A DNA stretch of 64,000 nt from an uncultured Pelagibacteraceae bacterium (GTDB lineage: Bacteria > Pseudomonadota > Alphaproteobacteria > Pelagibacterales > Pelagibacteraceae). Under the pieces are notes generated by a model. That model searched no databases, was not told the DNA's origin, and worked only from the letters and a program-made list of their open reading frames with translations. Positions 43,369-51,621 of the stretch are shown here, piece by piece. Numbering within the stretch: the first letter of the stretch is position 1; each line of letters begins with the position of its first letter. Position numbers and translations under genes: made by a program. The stretch lies in NCBI GenBank assembly GCA_902594235.1, contig CACJLJ010000001.1, positions 310,001 to 374,000 on the forward strand. The letters run 5' to 3'.

Positions 43369-45747
43369 ATGGCAAGTTTAGTTGGATCAAGAGTAGAAAG
43401 AAAAGAAGATACAAGATTTTTACAGGGAAAAGGTAGATATACAGCAGATATTAATATTGCAAATCAAACATACGCAGTGTTTGTTAGATCTCCGCATGCG
43501 AGAGCAAAAATTAAAAGTGTAGATACTTCAAAAGCTTTAAAATCATCTGGCGTAGTTGGAGTATTAACTGGTAAAGAAATAGCAGAAGATAAAATTGGTG
43601 GTTTAATTGCTGGTTGGGCAATTAGAAGTGAAGATGGATCTGAAATGAAAGTTCCTGCAAACCCTCCTTTAGCAAAAGATGTTGCTAACTTTGTAGGTGA
43701 ACCAGTTGCTGTTGTTTTTGCAGAAACTTTAGATGAAGCAAAAGAGGGAGCAGAAAAAGTAAAAGTTGATTACAAAGTTTTAAAAGCAGTAGTAGATCCT
43801 GCTGAAGCAATGAAAAGTGATGCTATTCATGACGGTGTAGATAAAAATCTTTGTTACGATTGGTTACTTGGAGATAGAAAAGCAGTTGATGAAGCTTTTG
43901 CTAAAGCTGATAAAATTATTAAGGTTGATTTAATAAATAACAGATTAGTTCCTAATGCAATGGAGCCAAGAGCATGTGTAGTTGATTACAATACAGCCTC
44001 AGAGGAAATCACTTTATATACCACAAGTCAAAATCCTCACTTATCAAGATTAGTAATGTCAGCGTTTGGAGGTGTTGCACCTGAGAATAAATTAAGAGTT
44101 GTCGCTCCAGATGTAGGTGGTGGTTTTGGATCTAAAATTAATGTTTACAATGAAGAAATAGTTTGTAGTTGGGCATCAAAAAAAATTGAAAGACCAATTA
44201 AATGGGTAGCAGAAAGAACAGAGTCTTTTTTAACAGATACTCATGGAAGAGATCATGTTACTCACGCAGAACTTGCTGTAACTAATGATGGTAAGTTTTT
44301 AGGTTTTAAAAATGAAACTATTGCAAACTTAGGAGCTTATGCGAGAGTATTTGGAACAGTTACTCCAACTTATTTATTTGGACCTTGTGCTACAGGAGTT
44401 TACGTAATTCCTGCAGCTTATTCTAATGTAAAAGCTGTTTATACAAATACAGCTCCGGTTGATGCATACAGAGGTGCTGGAAGACCAGAAGCAACTTATA
44501 CAATTGAAAGATTAGTAGAAAAAGCTGCACTGGAACTAGGTATTGATAAAACTGAAATTAGGATGAAAAATTTTCCAACTCAGTTTCCATTCAAACAAAC
44601 ATTAGTTCATACAGTTGACTCTGGGGACTATGTTGCTGGATTAGAAAAAGCAAAACAAATGGCTGACTATAAAGGCTTTGAAGCTAGAAGAAAAAAATCA
44701 GAAGCTAATGGTAAATTAAGAGGAATAGGTGTTTCATCTTATTTTGAAGCATGTGGTATTGCACCATCTGCAGCAGTAATGTCATTAGGCTGTGGAGTAG
44801 GGCTTTGGGAGTCAGCTGAAGTAAGATTTAATCCTACAGGACAGATATCTGTATTTACAGGCGCACACAGTCATGGTCAAAGTCATGATACAACTTTTGC
44901 ACAAATAGCTGCGGATGAGTTGGGTGTACCTATGGAAAATATTGATGTTGTTCATGGTGACACTGATAAAGGAACATTTGGAATGGGTACTTACGGTTCT
45001 AGATCTTTAACCGTTGGTGGTATTGCAATCGTAAATGCTTGTAAAAAAATTGTAGCCAAAGGTAAAAGGGTTGCAGCTAAAATGCTTGAAGTTAATGAAG
45101 ATGAAATTGAATTCAAGGATGGAGAATTTGTTGCACTTAAATCAAACAAGAAAAAAACAATTGGAGAAGTTGCTTTTGCTTGTTATTTACCAGGTCAAAG
45201 AGATGAAATGAAATCACCAATACCAGAAGGTGATGAACCAGGTTTGATTGAATCTTCATTTTTTGATCCTGCTAACTTCTCTTTTCCTGCAGGCTCTCAT
45301 ATATGTGAAGTAGAAATCGATCCTGATACTGGAAATGTAAAAGTTGAAAAATATACTGCAGTTGATGATTTTGGAAGAATAGTAAACCCAATGATCGTTG
45401 AGGGACAAGTTCATGGAGGTATCGCTCAAGGTATCGGACAGGCTTTGCATGAAAATACTCAATATGATGAAACAGGACAGCTAATGACTGCTTCTTATAT
45501 GGATTACACAATGCCAAGAGCTGATAATTTTCCTGAATTTAATTTAGGATTTACTTGTACTCATGCAACATCTAACCCTTTAGGAGTTAAAGGTTGTGGA
45601 GAAGCAGGTGCAATTGCATCACCGCCAACTGTTATGAATGCAGTAATTGATGCATTAGGTGGTCAAGAAATTTCAATGCCAGCAACAGCTGAAAAAGTTT
45701 GGAAAGCTTGTAAAGCAATGAAAAAATCAAACGCTAAAGCAGCATAG
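43369..45747 (+). CDS. coxL: Form II CoxL-type molybdenum hydroxylase large subunit
   Basis: Catalytic subunit carrying the molybdopterin cytosine dinucleotide cofactor. The active-site loop at about residues 366-372 reads AYRGAGR, the form II (BMS clade) pattern, not the AYxCSFR of true form I CO dehydrogenases, so the selenated-type Cys loop is absent. The catalytic base Glu is in GVKGCGEAGAIASPP (Glu745). Other features are DVGGGFGSKINVYNEE and GSRSLTVGGIAIVNA. Length is 792 residues. Less A+T-rich codon use and a good ribosome-binding site (AAAAGGAGA) hint at strong expression. Substrate may be CO or an organic ring or aldehyde. Confidence 0.92.
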   Translation: MASLVGSRVERKEDTRFLQGKGRYTADINIANQTYAVFVRSPHARAKIKSVDTSKALKSSGVVGVLTGKEIAEDKIGGLIAGWAIRSEDGSEMKVPANPPLAKDVANFVGEPVAVVFAETLDEAKEGAEKVKVDYKVLKAVVDPAEAMKSDAIHDGVDKNLCYDWLLGDRKAVDEAFAKADKIIKVDLINNRLVPNAMEPRACVVDYNTASEEITLYTTSQNPHLSRLVMSAFGGVAPENKLRVVAPDVGGGFGSKINVYNEEIVCSWASKKIERPIKWVAERTESFLTDTHGRDHVTHAELAVTNDGKFLGFKNETIANLGAYARVFGTVTPTYLFGPCATGVYVIPAAYSNVKAVYTNTAPVDAYRGAGRPEATYTIERLVEKAALELGIDKTEIRMKNFPTQFPFKQTLVHTVDSGDYVAGLEKAKQMADYKGFEARRKKSEANGKLRGIGVSSYFEACGIAPSAAVMSLGCGVGLWESAEVRFNPTGQISVFTGAHSHGQSHDTTFAQIAADELGVPMENIDVVHGDTDKGTFGMGTYGSRSLTVGGIAIVNACKKIVAKGKRVAAKMLEVNEDEIEFKDGEFVALKSNKKKTIGEVAFACYLPGQRDEMKSPIPEGDEPGLIESSFFDPANFSFPAGSHICEVEIDPDTGNVKVEKYTAVDDFGRIVNPMIVEGQVHGGIAQGIGQALHENTQYDETGQLMTASYMDYTMPRADNFPEFNLGFTCTHATSNPLGVKGCGEAGAIASPPTVMNAVIDALGGQEISMPATAEKVWKACKAMKKSNAKAA

Positions 45748-45756
45748 GAGGAAAAT

Positions 45757-46542
45757 ATGAAATCATTTAATTATCATGCACCAAAAGATGTTAAAGATGC
45801 TTCAAAGTTAGCCTCTTCTAATTCAGCTTTCTTAGCAGGAGGAATGACAACTATTCCTTCAATGAAATTAGGATTAGCTAGTTACAAAGATGTAATTGAT
45901 ATCAAAAATATAAAAAAATTATCTGGTATCAAAGTGAGTGGAAAATCTGTAACAATAGGTGCAACTACAAAACATGCGGAGGTTGCAGCATCTAAAGATG
46001 TTAAAAAAGCTATTCCAGCTTTAGCAAAATTAGCTGGTAATATTGGTGATGCCCAAGTAAGAAATAGAGGAACTATTGGTGGATCAATTTCAAACAACGA
46101 TCCTTCAGCTTGTTACCCTTCTGCCTGCATGGCCCTTAATGCAGTGATCCATACTAATAAAAGAAAAATAGATGCAGATAAATTTTTTACTGGAATGTTT
46201 GAAACTGCATTGAAAAGTGGAGAACTTGTAGAAGCAGTAGAGTTTGAAATTCCAGAAAAAGCAGATTATCAAAAACATCCAAACCCAGCTTCAAGATATG
46301 CAATCATTGGCGTGTTTGTTGCTAAACACAAAAAAGATGTAAATGTTGCTGTAACAGGTGCAAAATCTTGTGTTTATATTGATCAAGATTTATCTAAAAA
46401 ATTGAGCTCAAATTTTTCAGTGTCAGCAATTGAAGGTATGGAAGTTAAATCTTCTGGAATGAATTCTGACATGCATGCATCTGCTGAATACAGAGCTAAT
46501 CTTGTGTCTTTGTACGCTAAAAAAGCTGTTGAAGCTTGTTAG
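45757..46542 (+). CDS. coxM: CoxM-type FAD-binding medium subunit
   Basis: Flavoprotein subunit that passes electrons from the Fe-S clusters to the acceptor. FAD-binding motifs are FLAGGMTTIPSMKLGL and GNIGDAQVRNRGTIGGSISN followed by DPSACYP. The family C-terminal domain ends near ASAEYRANLVSLYAKKAVE. Length is 261 residues, slightly shorter than Oligotropha CoxM. A strong AGGAGG precedes the ATG and coxL ends 9 bp upstream. The gene order S-L-M differs from the M-S-L order of form I clusters. Confidence 0.92.
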   Translation: MKSFNYHAPKDVKDASKLASSNSAFLAGGMTTIPSMKLGLASYKDVIDIKNIKKLSGIKVSGKSVTIGATTKHAEVAASKDVKKAIPALAKLAGNIGDAQVRNRGTIGGSISNNDPSACYPSACMALNAVIHTNKRKIDADKFFTGMFETALKSGELVEAVEFEIPEKADYQKHPNPASRYAIIGVFVAKHKKDVNVAVTGAKSCVYIDQDLSKKLSSNFSVSAIEGMEVKSSGMNSDMHASAEYRANLVSLYAKKAVEAC

Positions 46543-46563
46543 TTAAGATTTATATTTTATCAA

Positions 46564-46893
46564 ATGAAAAACTCATTTGATGAAAAAATTTTAGAAGAAG
46601 CTCACGATTGGGTAAAAGCTAATCAAAAAGTTGTCTTAGCGACAGTAATCCAAACTTGGGGATCCTCTCCAAGACAAGTTGGGAGCAGAATGATTGTCAA
46701 TGAAAAAGGAGATTTTTCAGGATCTGTTTCAGGTGGATGTGTTGAGTCAGCAGTAGTCAGAGAGTGTATTGGTTTAATTAAAGATAATAAGCCTTGTAAA
46801 AAAATTGAATTTAAAGTTTCAAATGAAAGTGCTTGGGAAGTAGGACTTGCTTGTGGTGGTGAAATAGCTGTCTATTTAGAACAAGTTAACTAA
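46564..46893 (+). CDS. XdhC/CoxI-family protein, N-terminal domain only
   Basis: XdhC-type maturation factor, thought to bind and sulfurate the Mo cofactor before insertion into XO-family enzymes. The 109 residues carry the N-terminal domain: VVLATVIQTWGSSPRQVGSR, GSVSGGCVESAVV and VGLACGGEIAVYLE, with the conserved Cys in GGC and CGG. The C-terminal Rossmann part is a separate gene that begins at the last base of this stop codon. Split forms are known in cox clusters, so this is probably natural and not a broken gene. Confidence 0.87.
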   Translation: MKNSFDEKILEEAHDWVKANQKVVLATVIQTWGSSPRQVGSRMIVNEKGDFSGSVSGGCVESAVVRECIGLIKDNKPCKKIEFKVSNESAWEVGLACGGEIAVYLEQVN

Positions 46894-47576
46894 TGAAGTT
46901 ACAAACATTAAAATCAATTATTGAAAAAAAGAAAAATAAATCTGAATTTGCAATAATTACAAATCTTACAACAGGGGAGAGTGAGATTTTTGAGAAAAAT
47001 AAACAATTAAGTAAAGAAATGGAGACTTACTCAAGTCAAATAGAAGAATTCTTTAAATCAAAAAAAAACGGAGTTATAGAAAACACAGAAATATTTGTGG
47101 AAACATATGTATTACCAATAAAAGTTATTGTAGTAGGAGCAGTTCATATAGCTCAATATTTAGTAGACTTTGCAAAGAGTTTAAATTTTGAAATTTCTAT
47201 AATTGATCCAAGAGGATATTTTGCATCAGAACAAAGATTTCCTGATATGAAAATAATCAATAAGTGGCCAGATGAAGCTTTTAAAGAAATTGAAACTAAC
47301 GAGAATACTGCATTAGTTGCTTTAACACATGATCCAAAAATAGATGATCCAGCATTACAACATGCGATAAAGAAGAAATTTTATTATATAGGAGCACTTG
47401 GAAGTAAAAAAACTCACGAAAACAGGTGTCAAAGATTAAAAGAAGCTGGATTTAGTGATGAGCAAATTAATTCAATTCATGGACCTATTGGAATTAAATT
47501 AGGTGGTAGATCAGCACCAGAAATAGCTTTATCAATTATTGCTCAATTAGTTTCCGAGACTTATAATAGAAAATGA
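46893..47576 (+). CDS. XdhC/CoxI-family protein, Rossmann domain
   Basis: Partner of the preceding protein. After an uncommon N-terminal extension of about 75 residues, the XdhC C-terminal Rossmann domain begins (IKVIVVGAVHIAQYLVDFAK), followed by IIDPRGYFASEQRFPD, ALVALTHDPKIDDPALQHA, FYYIGALGSKKTHENR and GGRSAPEIALSIIAQLV. The glycine loop GAVHIAQ replaces the commoner GAGHVA. Length is 227 residues. Probably needed for activating CoxL with mocA, whose ATG overlaps its stop. Confidence 0.87.
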   Translation: MKLQTLKSIIEKKKNKSEFAIITNLTTGESEIFEKNKQLSKEMETYSSQIEEFFKSKKNGVIENTEIFVETYVLPIKVIVVGAVHIAQYLVDFAKSLNFEISIIDPRGYFASEQRFPDMKIINKWPDEAFKEIETNENTALVALTHDPKIDDPALQHAIKKKFYYIGALGSKKTHENRCQRLKEAGFSDEQINSIHGPIGIKLGGRSAPEIALSIIAQLVSETYNRK

Positions 47577-48148
47577 TTAAAGCAATTTTTCTTGCAGCTG
47601 GTCAATCTAAAAGACTTAAATCTGAAAATAAACTCACTAAATTATATAAAAAAACTCCATTAATAAATCATTCATTAAAAGCATTACAAAAAAGTAAAGT
47701 AAACAAAGTTATCATTGTGCTTGGTCACGAGCATAAAAAAGTTAAAAAAATAATTAAAAAAAATAAAAAGAATATTTTTATTTATAATAAAAATTTTAGA
47801 AAAGGAATGGCCTCATCTATAAAAGTGGGTTTAAGAAAAATAACAAGAAATGATAAGGGATTTATAATTGTTCAGTCAGATATGCCATTTATTAAAACAG
47901 TAGATATTAACAAAATTTTTAATTCAATTAAGTTAAAAAAGTTTTTAGTTTATGTTTTAAAGTTTAAAAATAAAATAGGTAATCCAATAGGTTTTGATAT
48001 TTCTTTAATCAAAAAATTTAAAAATATTAAAGGTGAATTCGGTGCAAAATTTATGGTTAAAAGACTAAAAAATAAAACTAAGTTTATTAGGACAAGTACT
48101 GCAAAATCTTTTAAAGATTTTGATAAAGCTTCAGATTTTAGAGCCTGA
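47573..48148 (+). CDS. mocA: MocA-like molybdopterin cytidylyltransferase
   Basis: Adds CMP to the Mo cofactor to form MCD, the form used by XO-family enzymes. The nucleotide-binding start is AIFLAAGQSKRLKSENKL, followed by VIIVLGHEHKKVKKII, IVQSDMPFI and GNPIGFD. Length is 191 residues, and it is extremely lysine-rich. Position directly after the XdhC genes in the cox cluster supports MocA over the GMP-adding MobA. It overlaps convergent msrQ by 18 bp, the longest tail-to-tail overlap here. Confidence 0.85.
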   Translation: MIKAIFLAAGQSKRLKSENKLTKLYKKTPLINHSLKALQKSKVNKVIIVLGHEHKKVKKIIKKNKKNIFIYNKNFRKGMASSIKVGLRKITRNDKGFIIVQSDMPFIKTVDINKIFNSIKLKKFLVYVLKFKNKIGNPIGFDISLIKKFKNIKGEFGAKFMVKRLKNKTKFIRTSTAKSFKDFDKASDFRA

Positions 48149-48712
48149 TTTATTGAAATTAATTCTGAAAAGTAAAAGAATAATTAAAATTATTAAAAAA
48201 ATAAGTGGTTTAAAGAATATAGTTTTGGATAACCAAATGAAATGTAATACTCCAAAAATTGCGATTACATAAACTAATCTATGAAGTTTTTTCCAATTTT
48301 GTTTTAAAAGTCTTGCCATTTTATCTGATGAAGTGATTGCTAAAGGAATTAACAAAAGCCAAGCAGAGAACCCAATAAACACAAATTTCTTTTTTAAAAC
48401 ATCATCTATCAAAGGTTCAAAATCAAATCTATAATCGAGCCCTACATAACTAAGCATATGCATAGAAGCATAAAAAAAAGCAAATAATCCGAGCATTCTT
48501 CTAAATTTAATCCACTCCAATGATTTTGTAATTTTTTTAAGCGGTGTCATTGAAAGAGTTAAAAAAATAAAGATTAAAGTCCATTCTCCAAAATGATTTA
48601 TTATTCTATCAACTGGCTCAGGACCTAATTTATTATAAAATATTTGATAACCGATTATGATCAGTGGCCAAAGTGATAATAAAAAAACAGCAGGCTTGAA
48701 ATAGTTTCTCAA
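48131..48712 (-). CDS. msrQ: Heme-binding membrane subunit MsrQ
   Basis: Quinol-linked inner-membrane cytochrome b that feeds electrons to MsrP. About six membrane segments are visible (PAVFLLSLWPLIIIGYQIF; WTLIFIFLTLSMTPL; LGLFAFFYASMHMLSYV; FSAWLLLIPLAI and others). His residues in ASMHML and KKLHRLVYVIAIFGVLHFIW are heme-ligand candidates. Length is 193 residues. It follows msrP by 6 bp in the same operon. Confidence 0.9.
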   Translation of the reverse strand: MRNYFKPAVFLLSLWPLIIIGYQIFYNKLGPEPVDRIINHFGEWTLIFIFLTLSMTPLKKITKSLEWIKFRRMLGLFAFFYASMHMLSYVGLDYRFDFEPLIDDVLKKKFVFIGFSAWLLLIPLAITSSDKMARLLKQNWKKLHRLVYVIAIFGVLHFIWLSKTIFFKPLIFLIILIILLLFRINFNKSGSKI

Positions 48713-48718
48713 TTTCTT

Positions 48719-49618
48719 TTAGTAATTTTTTTTTAAATCCATACCACTATAAAGATGAGCCACTTCATCTCCATAACCATTAAACATTAAAGTTTTTATT
48801 CTTGGAGCTAAAATACTTTCTCCTATCACTCTTTCAGTTTTTTGTGACCATCTTGGATGATCAACTTCAGGATTTACATTTGAGTAAAAACCATACTCTC
48901 TTGGTGAAGCATTTTTCCAAGCAGTATTAGGCATATTTTTTGTTAGTTTGATTTTGACAATTGATTTTGCACTTTTAAAACCATATTTCCAAGGTATAAA
49001 AATTCTTAAAGGGGCTCCATTCTGATTTGGTAAGGCTTTTCCATATAGACCTGTTACAACAGTGGTTAGAGGATGCATTGCTTCATCTAATCTCAAACCC
49101 TCAATATACGGCCAGTTTAAAACAGGATATCTTTGACCAACCATTTCTTCAGGATTATAAACTGTTTCAAATTCAACAAACTTTGCTGTTGGTTTAATCT
49201 TAACTTTATTAAGTAATTCACTTAATGAAAAACCTAACCATGGTATAACCATTGACCAACCTTCAACGCATCTAAGTTTTAAAATTCTTTCTTCAGATTT
49301 AATTGCTAAAACTTCTTCAATAGAAAGCTCTAGAGATTTTTCAACTTCACCTTCAATTTTAACATTCCAAGGTCTTGTGGTAAAATTTTTTGCTCTTCTA
49401 TGAGGATCACTTTTACTAGTACCGAATTCATAAAAGTTATTATAAGTCGTTATGTCCTCATAACTAGTTGGTTCATTCAGATTACTGGCTTTAGCATTAA
49501 TTAATGGAACTGAGCTTAAAGTGAGTGCACTCAATCCATAACCCATAGATTTTATAAAAGATCTCCTTTTATGATAAATTTTTTCAGGAGTGATTTCTGA
49601 ATTCTTAAATTTTTTCAT
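48719..49618 (-). CDS. msrP: Periplasmic methionine sulfoxide reductase MsrP
   Basis: Sulfite oxidase-fold molybdoenzyme that repairs oxidised methionine in periplasmic proteins. A Tat signal is present (HKRRSFIKSMGYGLSALTL). The Mo-ligand Cys is in LRCVEGWSMVIPW, about residue 117. Other matches are WKYGFKSAKSIVKIKL and GEVAHL-type ending as GDEVAHLYSGM. I prefer the ATG at 49618; a TTG two codons earlier is also open. Length is 299 residues. It overlaps moaE by 14 bp, tying it to the cofactor operon. Confidence 0.93.
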   Translation of the reverse strand: MKKFKNSEITPEKIYHKRRSFIKSMGYGLSALTLSSVPLINAKASNLNEPTSYEDITTYNNFYEFGTSKSDPHRRAKNFTTRPWNVKIEGEVEKSLELSIEEVLAIKSEERILKLRCVEGWSMVIPWLGFSLSELLNKVKIKPTAKFVEFETVYNPEEMVGQRYPVLNWPYIEGLRLDEAMHPLTTVVTGLYGKALPNQNGAPLRIFIPWKYGFKSAKSIVKIKLTKNMPNTAWKNASPREYGFYSNVNPEVDHPRWSQKTERVIGESILAPRIKTLMFNGYGDEVAHLYSGMDLKKNY

Positions 49619-50057
49619 TTGCAATAGGATTACCCTTTAACCATTCGCTTTCTTCATTTTCATAATGCTCTTTTTTCCAAATTGGAGATCTTTTTTTTAT
49701 TTCTTCAATTATATATCTTGAAAGTACATAAGCTTGATCACGGTGTTTGCAAGCGACTGCGATAATTATACTTATCTCACCTAATTTTAAATGTCCTTTG
49801 GCATGTTCAATAAAAACTGCTTTATCTTTGATATTTAGTTTTTGATCTGCTTCATTGTAAATTTCTTCAAAACTTTTGATTACCATTTCGTCATGACTAT
49901 CATAAGTAATTCCAGTCACTGTTTTATTATCGTTGACATTTCTTACAGTGCCTAAAAAATAGATTGATGCTCCAAACTTAGAGTCTTTAATAAATTTTTC
50001 AGCGTTTGAAGTAAGTATTTTCTCTTTTTTGGTATCTACTATTTTTGTATGAAGCAT
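49605..50057 (-). CDS. moaE: Molybdopterin synthase catalytic subunit MoaE
   Basis: Large subunit of molybdopterin synthase, inserting dithiolene sulfur into cyclic pyranopterin. Characteristic segments are ASIYFLGTVRNVNDNKTVTG, IEHAKGHLKLGEISIIIAVA, KHRDQAYVLSRYIIEEIK and KRSPIWKKEHYENEESEW with the catalytic Lys. Length is 150 residues. Its ATG overlaps the moaD stop by one base, as expected for obligate partners. Confidence 0.95.
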   Translation of the reverse strand: MLHTKIVDTKKEKILTSNAEKFIKDSKFGASIYFLGTVRNVNDNKTVTGITYDSHDEMVIKSFEEIYNEADQKLNIKDKAVFIEHAKGHLKLGEISIIIAVACKHRDQAYVLSRYIIEEIKKRSPIWKKEHYENEESEWLKGNPIANEKI

Positions 50058-50326
50058 TAACCTCCTCCGATAGGGGGAATAATACCAATCTTTTGATCTT
50101 TTGTGATTTTATAATTGTCGCTAATTATTTCATTATTTTCTGAACAAAATGCTGAGGATTTAACAACTTTGATAAAGTTTTCATTACCTTGAAAATTTTT
50201 ATTTATATATCTAATGATTTCATTTCGTAAATCATCTATTGAGGCTTTATTTTGGATCTCAATTTCCAAGTGATCTTTATCACTTAAATCTCGACTTGCT
50301 CCAAACAATTCTAATTTAATTTTCAA
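50057..50326 (-). CDS. moaD: Molybdopterin synthase sulfur carrier MoaD
   Basis: Small beta-grasp sulfur carrier. The 89-residue protein begins IKLELFGASRDLSDKDHLEI and ends KIGIIPPIGGG, giving the C-terminal Gly-Gly with one extra Gly, as also seen in ThiS here. It starts 4 bp inside the end of the serine hydrolase gene and runs directly into moaE. Confidence 0.93.
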   Translation of the reverse strand: MKIKLELFGASRDLSDKDHLEIEIQNKASIDDLRNEIIRYINKNFQGNENFIKVVKSSAFCSENNEIISDNYKITKDQKIGIIPPIGGG

Positions 50327-51621
50327 TTTATTTGTTTACCTTTTTTAAATGGATCTAGTAGTAGTTTTTTGTGATTATATTTATATTGTTTATTATTATA
50401 ATGGAGTGAATTAACAACAAGTATTCTTGAATTTTCCATATCAATTAAAATAGCATTTCCACCATAACCACCCATCCCAAAGATAATCTTATCTTTCAAT
50501 CCTGGATAATCCATATGGAATTGACCTCCATAAGATTTGGTACGATTATAAAAAGGCTCTTCTTGTTGTTTGCTACCTTTTGGTATTCTCCTTTTGTAAA
50601 TTTCTTTTAAATATTTTCCAACACAAGTATCATTCTGATAATCATCCATTATAGCTTTAGCTATTCTAAGATAATCAAATCTTGTTGCCATTATGTTAGG
50701 ATGTCCATTTCCAAATTGTTCTTTATAACTAGTATAGCCATAACGAATGCTATTTTTGATCTTTATTTTATCGTTGAAAACTTTGCTATAAAATTTGTCA
50801 TAATCTTCACCGATTTTAAATTTCATATAGTTTAAAATTAACTGAGTGACAAATCCATTGTAATTATATCTTTCCTTAGATTTTTTTGTATTTTTCTTGT
50901 TAAAGTGAAAGCGCATGGTTGTTGCAATATCTTCATCTTCATATGCGCCTAATTTACTTGTACCATCATCAAATTCATCGATATATTTTTGATCACCAGT
51001 ATTCATATTTAAAAAATTAATTAATTTTTGATCATGATAAAGAGAATCTTTTATTATAGGCCAGTCATTTACTCTTGCATCAACACCATCAATATAACCT
51101 TCACATATTGCGTGACCTACTAAATAAGAAGTTACTGACTTACCCATTGACATTGAATAAAATTTTGTTTCATTATTCAAAAACTCTCCCAATTTTTCTT
51201 TAGGAGAAAGTTCGTCAATCAATACTTCTCCATCTTGATAATATAAATAACTAAGGATACCTTTGGTCTTCATTTGTTTTTTTAAAAATTTATCTTCAAT
51301 TAAATTGAATTTAAAATCGTAGGAATTATTAGTAGGTTTAAACTCTTTTAAATGCTGACTTCTATCTCTATATGAGTATTTCCATAAATAATAAATTAGA
51401 GTGTCTCTATTTGGGTTTGAATGATATGCAATATTTGTACCTGATAATGCTTTATTTTTTATTTTGATATTTAGATTGTTGGATCCTTGCTCAGTTAAAT
51501 ATTGATTATATCCGTTTTCAGAAAGCCATTTATTAAATTTAATTTGATTAGACCACTCAGCAGCAAATAGGTTGCTTGAAGCTAACAAACTGAAAGTTAA
51601 AATTAGAAATATTTTTTTCAT
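50323..51621 (-). CDS. Exported beta-lactamase-fold serine hydrolase
   Basis: Serine hydrolase of the class C beta-lactamase/DD-peptidase type. A signal peptide is clear (KKIFLILTFSLLASSNLFAA). The SxxK motif is SMGKSVTSYLVGHAI, about residue 150, and the YxN motif is in RYNYNGFVTQLIL. A C-terminal glycine-rich stretch (FGMGGYGGNAILID) occupies the place of the KTG-type third motif. Length is 432 residues. The substrate is unknown: a peptide, ester or amide hydrolase. It is oddly embedded between moaD and moaC and overlaps moaD by 4 bp and the thioesterase by 4 bp. Confidence 0.82.
   Translation of the reverse strand: MKKIFLILTFSLLASSNLFAAEWSNQIKFNKWLSENGYNQYLTEQGSNNLNIKIKNKALSGTNIAYHSNPNRDTLIYYLWKYSYRDRSQHLKEFKPTNNSYDFKFNLIEDKFLKKQMKTKGILSYLYYQDGEVLIDELSPKEKLGEFLNNETKFYSMSMGKSVTSYLVGHAICEGYIDGVDARVNDWPIIKDSLYHDQKLINFLNMNTGDQKYIDEFDDGTSKLGAYEDEDIATTMRFHFNKKNTKKSKERYNYNGFVTQLILNYMKFKIGEDYDKFYSKVFNDKIKIKNSIRYGYTSYKEQFGNGHPNIMATRFDYLRIAKAIMDDYQNDTCVGKYLKEIYKRRIPKGSKQQEEPFYNRTKSYGGQFHMDYPGLKDKIIFGMGGYGGNAILIDMENSRILVVNSLHYNNKQYKYNHKKLLLDPFKKGKQIN

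Noticed and set aside
45256-45517. Overlapping minus-strand ORFs inside coxL
   Set aside because: They are shadows of a strongly conserved gene, with no start signal and no recognisable protein features.
46564-47576. XdhC split as a frameshift mutation
   Set aside because: The two parts are joined by an orderly stop/start overlap and the second has its own extra N-terminal segment, and split forms are known in cox clusters.
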